Shown: positions 1-9,012 of the stretch, piece by piece | Layout of the letters: each line of letters starts with the position of its first letter | Numbering within the stretch: the first letter of the stretch is position 1 | DNA from: Bacteroidetes bacterium GWE2_42_24 | Lineage (GTDB): Bacteria; Bacteroidota; Bacteroidia; Bacteroidales; TTA-H9 | Assembly: GCA_001768515.1 (NCBI GenBank) | Contig: MEOA01000027.1 | Coordinates: forward strand, 1-60,612 | Length of the DNA: 60,612 nt | Reading direction: 5' to 3' | The notes under the pieces: generated by a model | Databases searched by the model: none | The model's input: the letters and a program-made list of their open reading frames with translations, nothing else | Told to the model about the DNA's origin: nothing | Position numbers and translations under genes: made by a program

Positions 1-127
1 CGAACTCAGGACCCGATAGTCCAAGAAATTAGATTACTACAATATTCTAAAACATAACCAAGATTATCAATATTCAACCATTAGCCCATCAGCAGGGTTA
101 GTCTCCAGAGAATCCAATACTTACTTC
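1..127 (+). other. Coding-like stretch upstream of the Rhs ORF, possible frameshift
   Basis: The reading frame of the Rhs gene that follows stays open upstream of its first ATG back to a TAG at 17-19, and the peptide there (for example STISPSAGLVSRESNTYF) looks like normal Rhs sequence. Another frame (frame 1) is open from the window edge to a TAA at 55-57. A one-base slip around position 35 would join the two into a longer Rhs protein. What is seen is the two overlapping open frames. That they are one gene broken by a frameshift or a sequencing error is inference. Confidence 0.35.
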
Positions 128-2722
128 ATGGAAGATGGAAGCGGCCCCCCGATAGAGACTGACACTCGTGAATGGACTACGTACCTTTATAATAAAATGA
201 GAGAAGCTTCACAGATCACTCAACCAAATGGGGCTTTTCAGAGAACTCTTTCGTACCAGAGGGTTTATACTACTGAAAAATTTGATGGTTCAACTACAAG
301 TAAAGAATTTGATGCCGCCGGCAGGTTAGCAAAAATAACTGATAACAATCAGGAAGTAATTGAATATAAATACACTGCCGACGGGAATACAAAAACCGTT
401 ATTATGAATAATGTCCCGGCCAACTCAATTCATTACCGGTATAATATAATCGGGAAAGTTGATTCTATTCAGGACCCCAATATGGGAAAAATGACCTTTG
501 GATATAGTCCGTATGGAGATATGATCAGGCAAACTAATGCCCGTAACCAGATTATCAACAAAAGCTATGATAGGCTGGGACGTCCTACTGTTACCAGTTC
601 ACCCGAAGGTGTTGCCAGATGGTATTACGACAATCCACAACAAGGCATTGGCCAGCTTGATTATTCACAATTCTTTCCTTCTGGAAATGAGTATGGCGAA
701 CTAACCAAAAGAAACAGATACGATGACCAGGGTCGTTTAATAAGAAGTACACAGGGAATTGATGGCGACACCTCCTCATATGTATATTTTTATAACGTTT
801 ATGGACAAGTTAAGAAAACAATTTACCCTTCAGGTTTTCAAGTATTAACCGAATATGATCCAAATGGTTATACAAGTAAAATCACAAACCCTGATTATGG
901 TACAATTTGGGAATTACTCGCTCAAAACCCTTTTGGAAGTGTTAGTTATTCAGAATTAGGACACACTTATTCTAACTATCGCGAGTTTAACCCTAAAACC
1001 AACCGGTTAATCAAAAACAGATTAGTTTCTAAAATTACTAATGCCCGGCTGCATGAAAGTGGTTATTCATGGAACACATACGGCAATATGATACGTCGTA
1101 CAGATAGCCTGAGAGGTTTAGCCGAAACTTTCACCTATACCGGTCTCAACCAATTAGAGAACTCCTATCTGAATGGTACATTAACTTCGCACATCATCTA
1201 TGAGGATTTGGGAAATATTGAATCACGCAGTGATGTTGGTAATTTTAGCTATGGCGAAAGCAATGCAGGTCCACAGGCCGTAACGGCTATCGAAACCGAA
1301 CCAGGCGTTTTCCCATCTACCGTACAGAATTTACAGTACACCTCATTTGATAAGATCAAAGAGATGACCGAAAACCCCTGGACTCTCAAAGTATTGTATG
1401 ACGAAGCGGGGCAAAAGCTACTACAGACCACAACCAATACCCAGACACTGGAAACTACTTCCACGCTATACCAGGGATTCTCTGAAAGGGTGACAGGAAG
1501 CATTACTGAGAAAACAATTGATTATATTACATCACCCGAGGGGGTAGTAGCCATCTTCTCCCGAAATGGGGATAGTGACAGTACTTTGCATTTTCTCTTT
1601 AAAGATTATGCAGGAAGTATCATCGGGGTGATGAATCCTACCGGTACTTATGCCCAGGAGATAAGCTATGACGCATGGGGTCGCCGTCGTAACCCCGCCA
1701 CATGGCAACCATTCACCGGCACAACACCACAGGCACTCTACACCCGGGGCTACACCATGCATGAACATCTATCCAATTTTGGCCTCATCGATATGAAAGG
1801 GCGGGTGTATGATCCGCTGGTAGGCCGGTTCCTCTCTCCCGACCCCTTTATCCAGGCACCGGAGTTCAGCCTCAGCTTCAACCGCTACAGCTATTGCCTC
1901 AACAACCCATTGCTCTATACAGATCCAACAGGGTTCTTTGCCGAGGGACCCGGATTAAGCCTTTCTGGTCCTGATGCAGGGATGTTTTATAATGATTTGG
2001 GGAGTGCCAATGGTTCGACTGAAGCCAACGGAAGCACTACACGACAAACAAACCCTGAATGGTGGGTTACTAAAGAAGGAGAAATTATCGGACAAGACGG
2101 GAGCAATGATGGCGTTGAATATGTTGTCTCACAAAATAGTGACCAGGCAATGATTAGAACGGCTAATGAAGAAGGCAAAATAGTTAAACCTTCAGAGTTG
2201 AAAGGTTTGTTTCTTCCCCTGCCAAAATATGAACTCCGCATGGCCTCCTGGTTTTTATGGCAAACTGGTTATAAAGATAGATCACGTGAACATGCAATAG
2301 CCTATGGATTGGATCCAAATAATGAGATTAAAAGGATTGGATATATAGGAAAAAAATTTACCGAGGAGAACGATATGGCAAAGGGAGGTGTAATCGTTGA
2401 AGGTGCTGCAAATTTGGTGCGAGACGATCCAAGATATACGAATATTTTTGAAGCAAAAGAATTGGATTATTTGCAAGTACTCATACACACACATAATTTG
2501 CCTGAAGAATATAGTACTGGTCGAAGGACATGGCCGACAATGCCACAAGATTATGAACGACCGTCAGCGTTTCCATCAAATATTCTACTAAATATATTTG
2601 ATATCAATGCCGATGAGGTAATATTAATTTCACCTGGAGCAACCAACAATAAAAAACCCAATTTTATAAGAATAAATAAGAATGTATATTTTAGCGAAAC
2701 ATATTATAAGAAAAAGAAATGA
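128..2722 (+). CDS. Rhs/YD-repeat protein, 5' truncated, with variable C-terminal tip
   Basis: This encodes an Rhs-family cell-surface or secreted protein, probably a polymorphic toxin. YD-type repeats fill about residues 1-540 (motifs such as YDRLGRPT, YDEAG, YDAWGRRRNP). The conserved core end follows at about 550-605 (GRVYDPLVGRFLSPDPF, YCLNNPL, TDPTGF), after which unrelated sequence begins. The tip (about 605-864) contains an HTH triplet (LIHTHNLPEE) and a later SAFPSN segment. These faintly resemble JAB/DUF4329-type metallopeptidase toxins, but the match is weak. The first ATG is used here, although coding character continues upstream, so the gene is probably 5' truncated or frameshifted. 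The stop overlaps the next start by four bases (ATGA), as is common for toxin-immunity pairs. Rhs identity is firm; the tip's activity is not known. Confidence 0.85.
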   Translation: MEDGSGPPIETDTREWTTYLYNKMREASQITQPNGAFQRTLSYQRVYTTEKFDGSTTSKEFDAAGRLAKITDNNQEVIEYKYTADGNTKTVIMNNVPANSIHYRYNIIGKVDSIQDPNMGKMTFGYSPYGDMIRQTNARNQIINKSYDRLGRPTVTSSPEGVARWYYDNPQQGIGQLDYSQFFPSGNEYGELTKRNRYDDQGRLIRSTQGIDGDTSSYVYFYNVYGQVKKTIYPSGFQVLTEYDPNGYTSKITNPDYGTIWELLAQNPFGSVSYSELGHTYSNYREFNPKTNRLIKNRLVSKITNARLHESGYSWNTYGNMIRRTDSLRGLAETFTYTGLNQLENSYLNGTLTSHIIYEDLGNIESRSDVGNFSYGESNAGPQAVTAIETEPGVFPSTVQNLQYTSFDKIKEMTENPWTLKVLYDEAGQKLLQTTTNTQTLETTSTLYQGFSERVTGSITEKTIDYITSPEGVVAIFSRNGDSDSTLHFLFKDYAGSIIGVMNPTGTYAQEISYDAWGRRRNPATWQPFTGTTPQALYTRGYTMHEHLSNFGLIDMKGRVYDPLVGRFLSPDPFIQAPEFSLSFNRYSYCLNNPLLYTDPTGFFAEGPGLSLSGPDAGMFYNDLGSANGSTEANGSTTRQTNPEWWVTKEGEIIGQDGSNDGVEYVVSQNSDQAMIRTANEEGKIVKPSELKGLFLPLPKYELRMASWFLWQTGYKDRSREHAIAYGLDPNNEIKRIGYIGKKFTEENDMAKGGVIVEGAANLVRDDPRYTNIFEAKELDYLQVLIHTHNLPEEYSTGRRTWPTMPQDYERPSAFPSNILLNIFDINADEVILISPGATNNKKPNFIRINKNVYFSETYYKKKK

Positions 2723-3720
2723 ATAGATTAATAATGCTGATAGTACTGATAGTAATGGTAGCTATCGGTGTTTTTGCCACTGTAAGAAAAGATCAGGCAG
2801 ATATGCCTGTATTGCAACGCATTAAACCCTTGCAATCCGACTTACAACACATTGGGGATAGTACAAAGATACATTCCATCTATATTTTCAAAAACGACTT
2901 TGAAAAATTCAACAAGGTTGTATTGAAAGATAGCCTTTTGGCGATTATCTTTGTTGGTACTGACTTTGTTATGATACCAAAAAGAGTCTTAGCATTTAAA
3001 AACATTGAAAACTTATGGTTCATGAATTGCACATTGCCAGATATGGATAGCCTGGTATTAATGTTCAAACAATTAAAGAAATTGAAGGAGCTATATTTTT
3101 ACAAAACGCCGGTACCTGAATTCCCAATTCAGTTCTCCGAGCTAACCTCGTTAAAAACGTTGTTATTTAATGAATTAAATCTTAACAGTACACCCGTGGA
3201 GGGAGTTTTACCTTCGTCAATAGAAACTATCGAATATTCTAACTCAAAAATAAAACACTTTAATTTAAGTTCTTTTCCTGAAAATCTCGTTTCACTTGAG
3301 ATTACTGATTGTAAAATTAGAAATTTTTGTGGAGAGATTAAAAGTAATAATTTTGAACATCTTAAAGTGTTAAACGTAAAATTAGATGGTTTAAAAGCAA
3401 AAAAAGTCATAGCCGGAATACGAAATTGCGAAGAGATTACCGGAATATCGATTATATATTGTAACCTGACCGAAATCCCGGTTGATTTGATTGAAATGAA
3501 GTCACTTAAGTGGATAGACATATCAGGTAACAAAATTTCTGAGCTAACTGATAACCTACTAAACCTTAGCGATTCTACAATGTTATGGATAGATGAAAAT
3601 CCAATAAGAAAAATTCCACCCAGTCTTACAGAATGGCTCAAAAAGCGTCGCATCGAAAAGAAAGATTTTATAAGAAAAAAGAAAAAGTTCACTATTACTG
3701 ATACCTTTTATTTATACTGA
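2719..3720 (+). CDS. Membrane-anchored leucine-rich-repeat protein, candidate immunity partner
   Basis: A 333-residue protein with an N-terminal hydrophobic segment (about residues 3-20, LIMLIVLIVMVAIGVFA), which is a signal anchor or signal peptide. Irregular leucine-rich repeats follow from about 90 to 315 (LKKLKELYFYKTPVPEFP, LTSLKTLLFNELNL, LVSLEITDCKI, LKWIDISGNKISEL). The end is strongly basic (KKRRIEKKDFIRKKKKF). The start ATG overlaps the stop of the Rhs gene (ATGA), so translation is probably coupled. The sequence is AT-rich compared with the housekeeping genes. Position and coupling suggest an immunity or accessory protein for the Rhs tip, acting at the envelope. LRR proteins also serve as adhesins, so the immunity role is only inferred. 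Confidence 0.75.
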   Translation: MNRLIMLIVLIVMVAIGVFATVRKDQADMPVLQRIKPLQSDLQHIGDSTKIHSIYIFKNDFEKFNKVVLKDSLLAIIFVGTDFVMIPKRVLAFKNIENLWFMNCTLPDMDSLVLMFKQLKKLKELYFYKTPVPEFPIQFSELTSLKTLLFNELNLNSTPVEGVLPSSIETIEYSNSKIKHFNLSSFPENLVSLEITDCKIRNFCGEIKSNNFEHLKVLNVKLDGLKAKKVIAGIRNCEEITGISIIYCNLTEIPVDLIEMKSLKWIDISGNKISELTDNLLNLSDSTMLWIDENPIRKIPPSLTEWLKKRRIEKKDFIRKKKKFTITDTFYLY

Positions 3721-3725
3721 TTTTT

Positions 3726-4160
3726 ATGAAAGCGATTTATTTTATAATTTTTTATTTCATAGCTTTAACGAGTTACGCTCAAACTGCTCATTTTTCATAC
3801 GATGCCTCCGGCAACCGGATTTCCCGCTGGTTAGAGGTAAAAGCGGTAAAACAAACCAGTGCTGACTCGGCAGTACATAATCTGCCGGAGTTAATTCCAA
3901 CCGAAAAAGCCGAACTACTGGGCGATGTTCAAATTTACCCTAACCCGGCAAAGCGATATCTGAATATCGATATCACTAACCTTGGCGAAGCTGATGCCAA
4001 AGGCTACATAAGCGACATCAACGGGCGCACTGTTCTCAGCTTTGAAAATCTTTCCACTGCCAACACGCTTAACGTTGAAACCCTGGCACCAGGTACTTAT
4101 CTGCTAAGGGTAGAGTGCAGGGGTGAAAGGAAGGTTTGGAAGGTTGTTGTAAGCGATTAG
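3726..4160 (+). CDS. Small secreted protein with YD motif and T9SS type A sorting domain
   Basis: A 144-residue protein. It has an N-terminal signal peptide (IIFYFIALTSYAQ), then a short YD-like motif (FSYDASGNRISRW), a linker and a C-terminal T9SS type A sorting domain of about 75 residues (VQIYPNPAKRYLNIDI ... GRTVLS ... LAPGTYLLRVE). It starts five bases after the LRR gene, so it is probably the third gene of the same transcript. Apart from the single YD motif there is no cargo domain, so it looks like the tail of an Rhs-type T9SS substrate reduced to signal plus sorting domain. It may be a remnant, or an accessory that links the Rhs locus to the type IX system. Family assignment of the tail is confident, function is not. 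Confidence 0.8.
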   Translation: MKAIYFIIFYFIALTSYAQTAHFSYDASGNRISRWLEVKAVKQTSADSAVHNLPELIPTEKAELLGDVQIYPNPAKRYLNIDITNLGEADAKGYISDINGRTVLSFENLSTANTLNVETLAPGTYLLRVECRGERKVWKVVVSD

Positions 4161-4422
4161 TTTGCATCGCGAGAAACTGGCAACAGCGTATTATCCTTCC
4201 CGCTTGTTTGCCCAAGGGTGCGCTCCGCCTTGATTACCGAATTATGATTAGATTTGCTGCCAGAAATGGAAGCTTCGGTTTTGTTGTTCCATGGTTGGGC
4301 TCCCGAAAATGATTAAATAACCCGATCAAATATTAAAGTATTCGTAATAACTCCTTTTCTGTTCTGCCTGCAAACCAAATAACACTATTCACTGTAACCG
4401 CTCTTTTTCAACTTCTATCCAA
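4161..4422. other. Intergenic region without recognised feature
   Basis: About 260 bases between the T9SS-tail gene and the interrupted adhesin gene. No gene, terminator hairpin or clear TAnnTTTG box was recognised. Confidence 0.4.
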
Positions 4423-6153
4423 TTGCGCTGCTCCTTACGACCCTATATTGCCCTCCTGCTGCTACTGCTGGCTCCTGTCCTGATACAGGCAGAGGGAACC
4501 CGGCAAACATGCCCGGTTGCTGCAGACACCAACTATCTTACCTTCCTCTACCCTATCTATTATCACATGAACTACCCTCCTTTTGCCACTGCTACCTCTG
4601 GAGACGAAGGACGCCTCTACATTCATATCTAGACTCCGGGTGAGACCATCTGGTTTGGGTTTGCCGTATATTCGGGGTCTAAGGCTTCAAATTATACCTA
4701 TACCCTATTTGATCCTTCAGGGGTAGCAGCAAAAAGTGGTACGGTTTTACCAAACCAACCGGGTTACATCCGTCATTACTTAGAAGCATATGCAGGCCCC
4801 TCATCCCTGGCTGCAGGTGGGTACAACGCATTATCCTATACAGCTACCCAGGCAGGTGATTATTATATTGAGTTTGCTCCACCAGGAAACAATACCATTC
4901 GGTTGAAGTATTACGACATTACAGTATCGGGATTAGGCAATACGGCGATAAATGGCCGGGTTTGGTCGAAGCGCTGGATGTTTAATGTAATGGCACAATT
5001 CAACATTTTCAAGGGGGCACTATATGCTTATTCCGACGACCAATTGGTTACCTGCATGCGGTTTGACTCGCTACAACCACTCATCTTCACGGTGTGCTGT
5101 AACGCCACAGGGTGTACCAATACGGGCGATCTGGCACTTGACCGTTGTTCACGTCCTTTTTATGCTATCTATGGGCAATATAAAATCTTTCTCAACGATC
5201 CTGATCCGGTTTCCTACCCTACCGGATCACCAGGCGGAGTTACCAGCCTTTCAGCCACTCCGGATTGCGGTGGCACAGTAGCCTTTCATATAGAGGCTGG
5301 CTCTAACTGTACTGCAGATTTGCTGATCAATATCAACTCACCTCCTGGCTTCCAGGCTGGTGATGTCTCAATTATCAAAACGCTCACTGCAGGTAACAAT
5401 GATTTCATTTGGAATGGGTTAGACGGAACCGGAGCACCAGTTCTCAATGGAACACCTATAACCATTACCGGTACTGTTTCTAAAGGGCTTACCAATTTCC
5501 CAATGTACGATGTAGAAAACCTTGGTGGAATTGACATCACGCTGGTCAGACCTACAGGGGATAAGCCTCCGTTGTATTGGGTTGATACCCTGATTTATGA
5601 AGCTTATGGAAACCACAACCTCGAAGGGTGCATCTCGACGGATACGAGTTGTCATCGTTTTACTTATGGCGATGGTTATACCATCAATACATGGTGGTAT
5701 GCCCTAAGCCAGGCCATCACGCCAATTAACTTGTTGTTTCAACGGAATTGGTCGCAGCAATTCACCCATGCCATCTGTCAGGGTGATAGCATTTGGCTTG
5801 CCGGCTCCTGGAGAAAGAATGCCGGCACCTATATCAGTGGCGGTAACAGCGTGCTGACTGGATGCGATAGCACCCGAACCGATGTGCTGACCGTAAACCC
5901 CAGGCCACTCGTTGATCTTGGCCCAGATCTGATTCGTTGTGCCGGTGAATCGGTGATGCTTGATGCAGGAACCGGATCAGGATACACCTACCTGTGGAAT
6001 ACAGGTGCTACCACACAGACGCTGGTGATTTTCATGACCGCAACATATAGCGTAACCGTAACGACCCCGCCGGGTTGCTCTGTCACCGATTCAATGCATT
6101 TTACAAGCCACCCGGTACCACCGCCAGGAACTCTGATAATCAAACATGATTGA
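4423..6153 (+). pseudogene. Secreted adhesin-like protein interrupted by an in-frame TAG
   Basis: One continuous frame runs from a TTG at 4423 to the stop at 6153, broken only by TAG at 4630-4632. The part before the stop has a signal peptide (IALLLLLLAPVLIQAEG). Translation after the stop continues in good coding style (TPGETIWFGFAVYSGS). The C-terminal part is a Bacteroidota surface-protein module with PKD/Ig-like cues (VDLGPDLIRCAGESVMLDAG, YLWNTGATTQTL, TYSVTVTTPPGCSVTDS). The protein ends just after this module, without the gliding-motility or T9SS tail that such proteins usually carry, so the 3' end may also be lost. No ATG is available at the 5' end. A single CAG-to-TAG change would explain the break. 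Sequencing error or amber readthrough are alternatives. Confidence 0.7.
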
Positions 6154-6351
6154 GATATGGTCGTTCATGAAAATCACTTTGCAACTTTAGTTATCTACAT
6201 CAGGGTTCACTGAAAATAACAAACGCCAGGAATGTTTAATTGTTCCGGTAAAATCAGTCTTCCAAAAACAGAGGCGACTAACATAGTAGAAATACAGAAT
6301 ATTACAGGAAACTAACCGATCGCCTGAGAATATCAGAAGCGGAATACTCTT

Positions 6352-7491
6352 TTACCCGCGCTTCTCAAAAAATCGCCTCACGCTCTTCGCTACGAAGGCA
6401 ACCTCCTTCTCACTCAATCCACTGAAGAACGGCAGCCTGATGATGCATTCACTAAACCTGTCGGTATTGGGAAGTGGGCGACCATCGTGACGTGGGGAGA
6501 AAAACCCGCTGCTATGTAGCGGGAGGTAATGAAACACGGCCTGAATGCCATCGCGGTTGAGGTGGCGGATCAAGGCATCGCGCTCTTCGCCGTCGCGGGT
6601 GACCATAAAAAACATGTTTCCATTGTCGGTGGCATAGTCGGGAATGGCGGGAATGGTTGCCCAACCGCGTTCATTTACAAAATGTAATTGCTCCAGATAA
6701 CTCCTGCGCACCCTGAGGCGCTCCTTCTGGATATCCTTAAAGGCCTCAAGCTGGGCAAACAGAAAGGCAGCTATCAGTTCTGACGGAAGGAACGAAGAAC
6801 CCACATCTACCCAGCCATACTTATTCACTTCGCCCCTGTAAAATGCAGCTCTGTTGGTTCCCTTCTCCCAGATAATCTCTGCACGTGCAGAAAACCGCTT
6901 ATCGTTGATGGTTAGTAGCCCTCCCTCACCCGAGATGATGTTCTTGGTCTCGTGAAACGAGAAGGTCCCGAAATGGCCAATACTACCCAACGGCTGTTTT
7001 CTATAATACGACCCGATAGCATGGGCTGCATCTTCCACCAGAATCAGGTTGTGGGCTTCGGCAAGTCGTGTAAACGCGTCCATCTGGCAGGCAACGCCCG
7101 AATAGTGTACCAGTACGATAACCCTGGTACGTGGTGTGATAAGCTTCTCTACCCCGACAGGGTCGAGATTGGGGTAGCCGGGTTCCACGTCAGCAAACAC
7201 GATGGTGGCTCCGCGCAGGATAAAAGCATTGGCAGTTGAAACAAAGGTAAACGATGGCATAATCACCTCATCACCCGGGCCGATATTGCTCAGGATGGCA
7301 GCCATCTCGAGGGCATCGCTGCAACTGGTGGTGAGAAGTGCTTTGCCGAAGCCGAACCCCTTTTCAAAAAATTGATGACATTTTTTGGTATAAGCGCCAT
7401 TGCCGGAAATCTGTCCGAAGATTGCCGCCATCTGCATGTGTCGGGATTCCTCACCGGTAAAGAAGGGTTTATTGAAGGGAATTTTCATCAT
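6352..7491 (-). CDS. rffA: dTDP-4-amino-4,6-dideoxygalactose transaminase
   Basis: A 379-residue PLP-dependent sugar aminotransferase of the DegT/DnrJ/EryC1 family, closest in pattern to E. coli WecE/RffA. That enzyme converts dTDP-4-keto-6-deoxyglucose to dTDP-4-amino-4,6-dideoxygalactose (Fuc4N) for surface glycans. Matching segments include PGDEVIMPSFTFVSTANAF, RVIVLVHYSGVACQMD, VEDAAHAIGS and the PLP-lysine motif FHETKN. EKGTNRAAFYRGEVNKYGW and AVFHYLPLH also follow the RffA pattern. Length fits the family. It is divergent from a Wzx-type flippase; in E. coli wecE and wzxE are also neighbours, which supports a shared role in lipid-linked oligosaccharide assembly. Other sugar 4-transaminases remain possible. 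Confidence 0.85.
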   Translation of the reverse strand: MMKIPFNKPFFTGEESRHMQMAAIFGQISGNGAYTKKCHQFFEKGFGFGKALLTTSCSDALEMAAILSNIGPGDEVIMPSFTFVSTANAFILRGATIVFADVEPGYPNLDPVGVEKLITPRTRVIVLVHYSGVACQMDAFTRLAEAHNLILVEDAAHAIGSYYRKQPLGSIGHFGTFSFHETKNIISGEGGLLTINDKRFSARAEIIWEKGTNRAAFYRGEVNKYGWVDVGSSFLPSELIAAFLFAQLEAFKDIQKERLRVRRSYLEQLHFVNERGWATIPAIPDYATDNGNMFFMVTRDGEERDALIRHLNRDGIQAVFHYLPLHSSGFFSPRHDGRPLPNTDRFSECIIRLPFFSGLSEKEVAFVAKSVRRFFEKRG

Positions 7492-7563
7492 TTTAACGAT
7501 TAGAAAAAGCGGCGCTAAGGTAAAGAATATTGCGGTTTGACCGGTTTGGTGTAATTTCGCTGA

Positions 7564-8883
7564 ATGGACAACACGCAGAAGGGCAAACGTAGTCTGGTTC
7601 GTGACATTGCAGGTGTTTTTACCGGCAACATTGCCGCTATGGGAGCCGTATTGCTGACAAATATCGTGTTATCAAGGGGATTAGGACCGAGCAATTACGG
7701 AATCTTAACATCATTACTGGCAGTACTCATGGTAAGTGTGAGCATTGTTCAGTTGGGAATCAACCGATCAGCGGTATTTCACCTGGGGCAACAGGTCATT
7801 CCACGCCGTACAACCATCAGTTCTGTTTACACCCTCTGGGCAATTACTTCGCTGGCCGGAATCCTCATCTCAACTGTCAGCGTTCTGGTCATCAGAAACC
7901 CCAACTTCAATTCACTAATGGTGGTAAGTGCCCTGCTGATCATCCCGTTCATTCTCGGGAACCTATACAACAGCGGTATCTTTCTGGGGCTGGAAGAGAT
8001 CAGATACAGCAACATGCTCCATTACCTGCCCGCTTACCTCACACTGATACTAAGCTTAATCTTCGTATGGGTTTTCAAACTGGGGGTAACAGGTGCCATT
8101 ACAGCCTCATTAATCAGCGCCCTGACAGCATTCGTTGTAGCAACCCGTCACCTGAAACGGGAATTTGAAATCATAATACCAGCGCCACGTGAAGCCATCT
8201 GGTCGGTAGGCCGACTGGGGGTAGTATACGCGATAAGCCACATGCTGCTTCAGCTCAACTACAAGGCTGATGTATTGATGCTACAAAAGATGCGTCCTGC
8301 ATCAGAGGTCGGATTCTATTCCATCGGCGTCTCGATCACTGAGCAGCTCTGGCTAATTCCCTTTACAATAGGACTGGTACTGCTGAGCCGTACTGCCAAC
8401 GACACCGACAATACAGGTGCCGCCCAACGAACAGCCTTGCTGCTGCGCATCGGAGTTATGCTCGGGGTGGCAGGTTCCATCGTCCTGTGGCTACTGGCGC
8501 CGCTTCTGGTGCCCTTAGTATTCGGCAAACCATACATCGCCAGCGTACCCATTATTCAGGCCATCCTGCCCGGTATCGTGATCTTCATCATCTTCAGGTT
8601 ACTCGAAAGCCATCTGGCAGGAATGGGCAAGCCTTACCTTGCCATTTGGGCTCTGGTTCCTTCGTTGCTGCTTAATATCGGTCTCAACCTGTGGTTGATT
8701 CCCCGTTATGGTGCCATCGGTTCGGCATGGGCTACCAATGTAAGTTACGCATTGGCCACGGTGGTGTATGTTGCCATCTACCTCCGTACTATGAAAACTA
8801 CGCTTTCGGAATTGTTTGTACCAGGAAGACAGGACATTGAAAAGGCCATGAGAATGTGGAAAGAGCGAAAGAAAAAAAGATGA
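7564..8883 (+). CDS. Wzx-type polysaccharide/lipid-linked oligosaccharide flippase
   Basis: A 439-residue integral membrane protein with about 12-14 hydrophobic segments, of the MOP/polysaccharide biosynthesis (Wzx/RfbX) family. The N-terminal pattern LVRDIAGVFTGNIAAMGAV ... LSRGLGPSNYGIL is typical, as is the NYKADVLML segment in the middle and the basic tail (MWKERKKKR). It should move undecaprenyl-linked glycan units across the inner membrane. It is divergent from the rffA-like gene, only 72 bases away, so the substrate may contain a 4-amino-6-deoxy sugar; this is inference. The leader is very short: a near-consensus -7 box (TAATTTCG, 7552-7559) sits only four bases before the ATG. Confidence 0.85.
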   Translation: MDNTQKGKRSLVRDIAGVFTGNIAAMGAVLLTNIVLSRGLGPSNYGILTSLLAVLMVSVSIVQLGINRSAVFHLGQQVIPRRTTISSVYTLWAITSLAGILISTVSVLVIRNPNFNSLMVVSALLIIPFILGNLYNSGIFLGLEEIRYSNMLHYLPAYLTLILSLIFVWVFKLGVTGAITASLISALTAFVVATRHLKREFEIIIPAPREAIWSVGRLGVVYAISHMLLQLNYKADVLMLQKMRPASEVGFYSIGVSITEQLWLIPFTIGLVLLSRTANDTDNTGAAQRTALLLRIGVMLGVAGSIVLWLLAPLLVPLVFGKPYIASVPIIQAILPGIVIFIIFRLLESHLAGMGKPYLAIWALVPSLLLNIGLNLWLIPRYGAIGSAWATNVSYALATVVYVAIYLRTMKTTLSELFVPGRQDIEKAMRMWKERKKKR

Positions 8884-9012
8884 GAGAGTGGATGATTTTA
8901 GGATTAGTGTTATTACTTAGGGAATATGTTGGCGAGAGCTATAGCTTTGGCTTTTGTATACGAAATATTATAAAACTTCCCACAAAGACTGCCGCTGCTG
9001 CTTACCGCAGTG

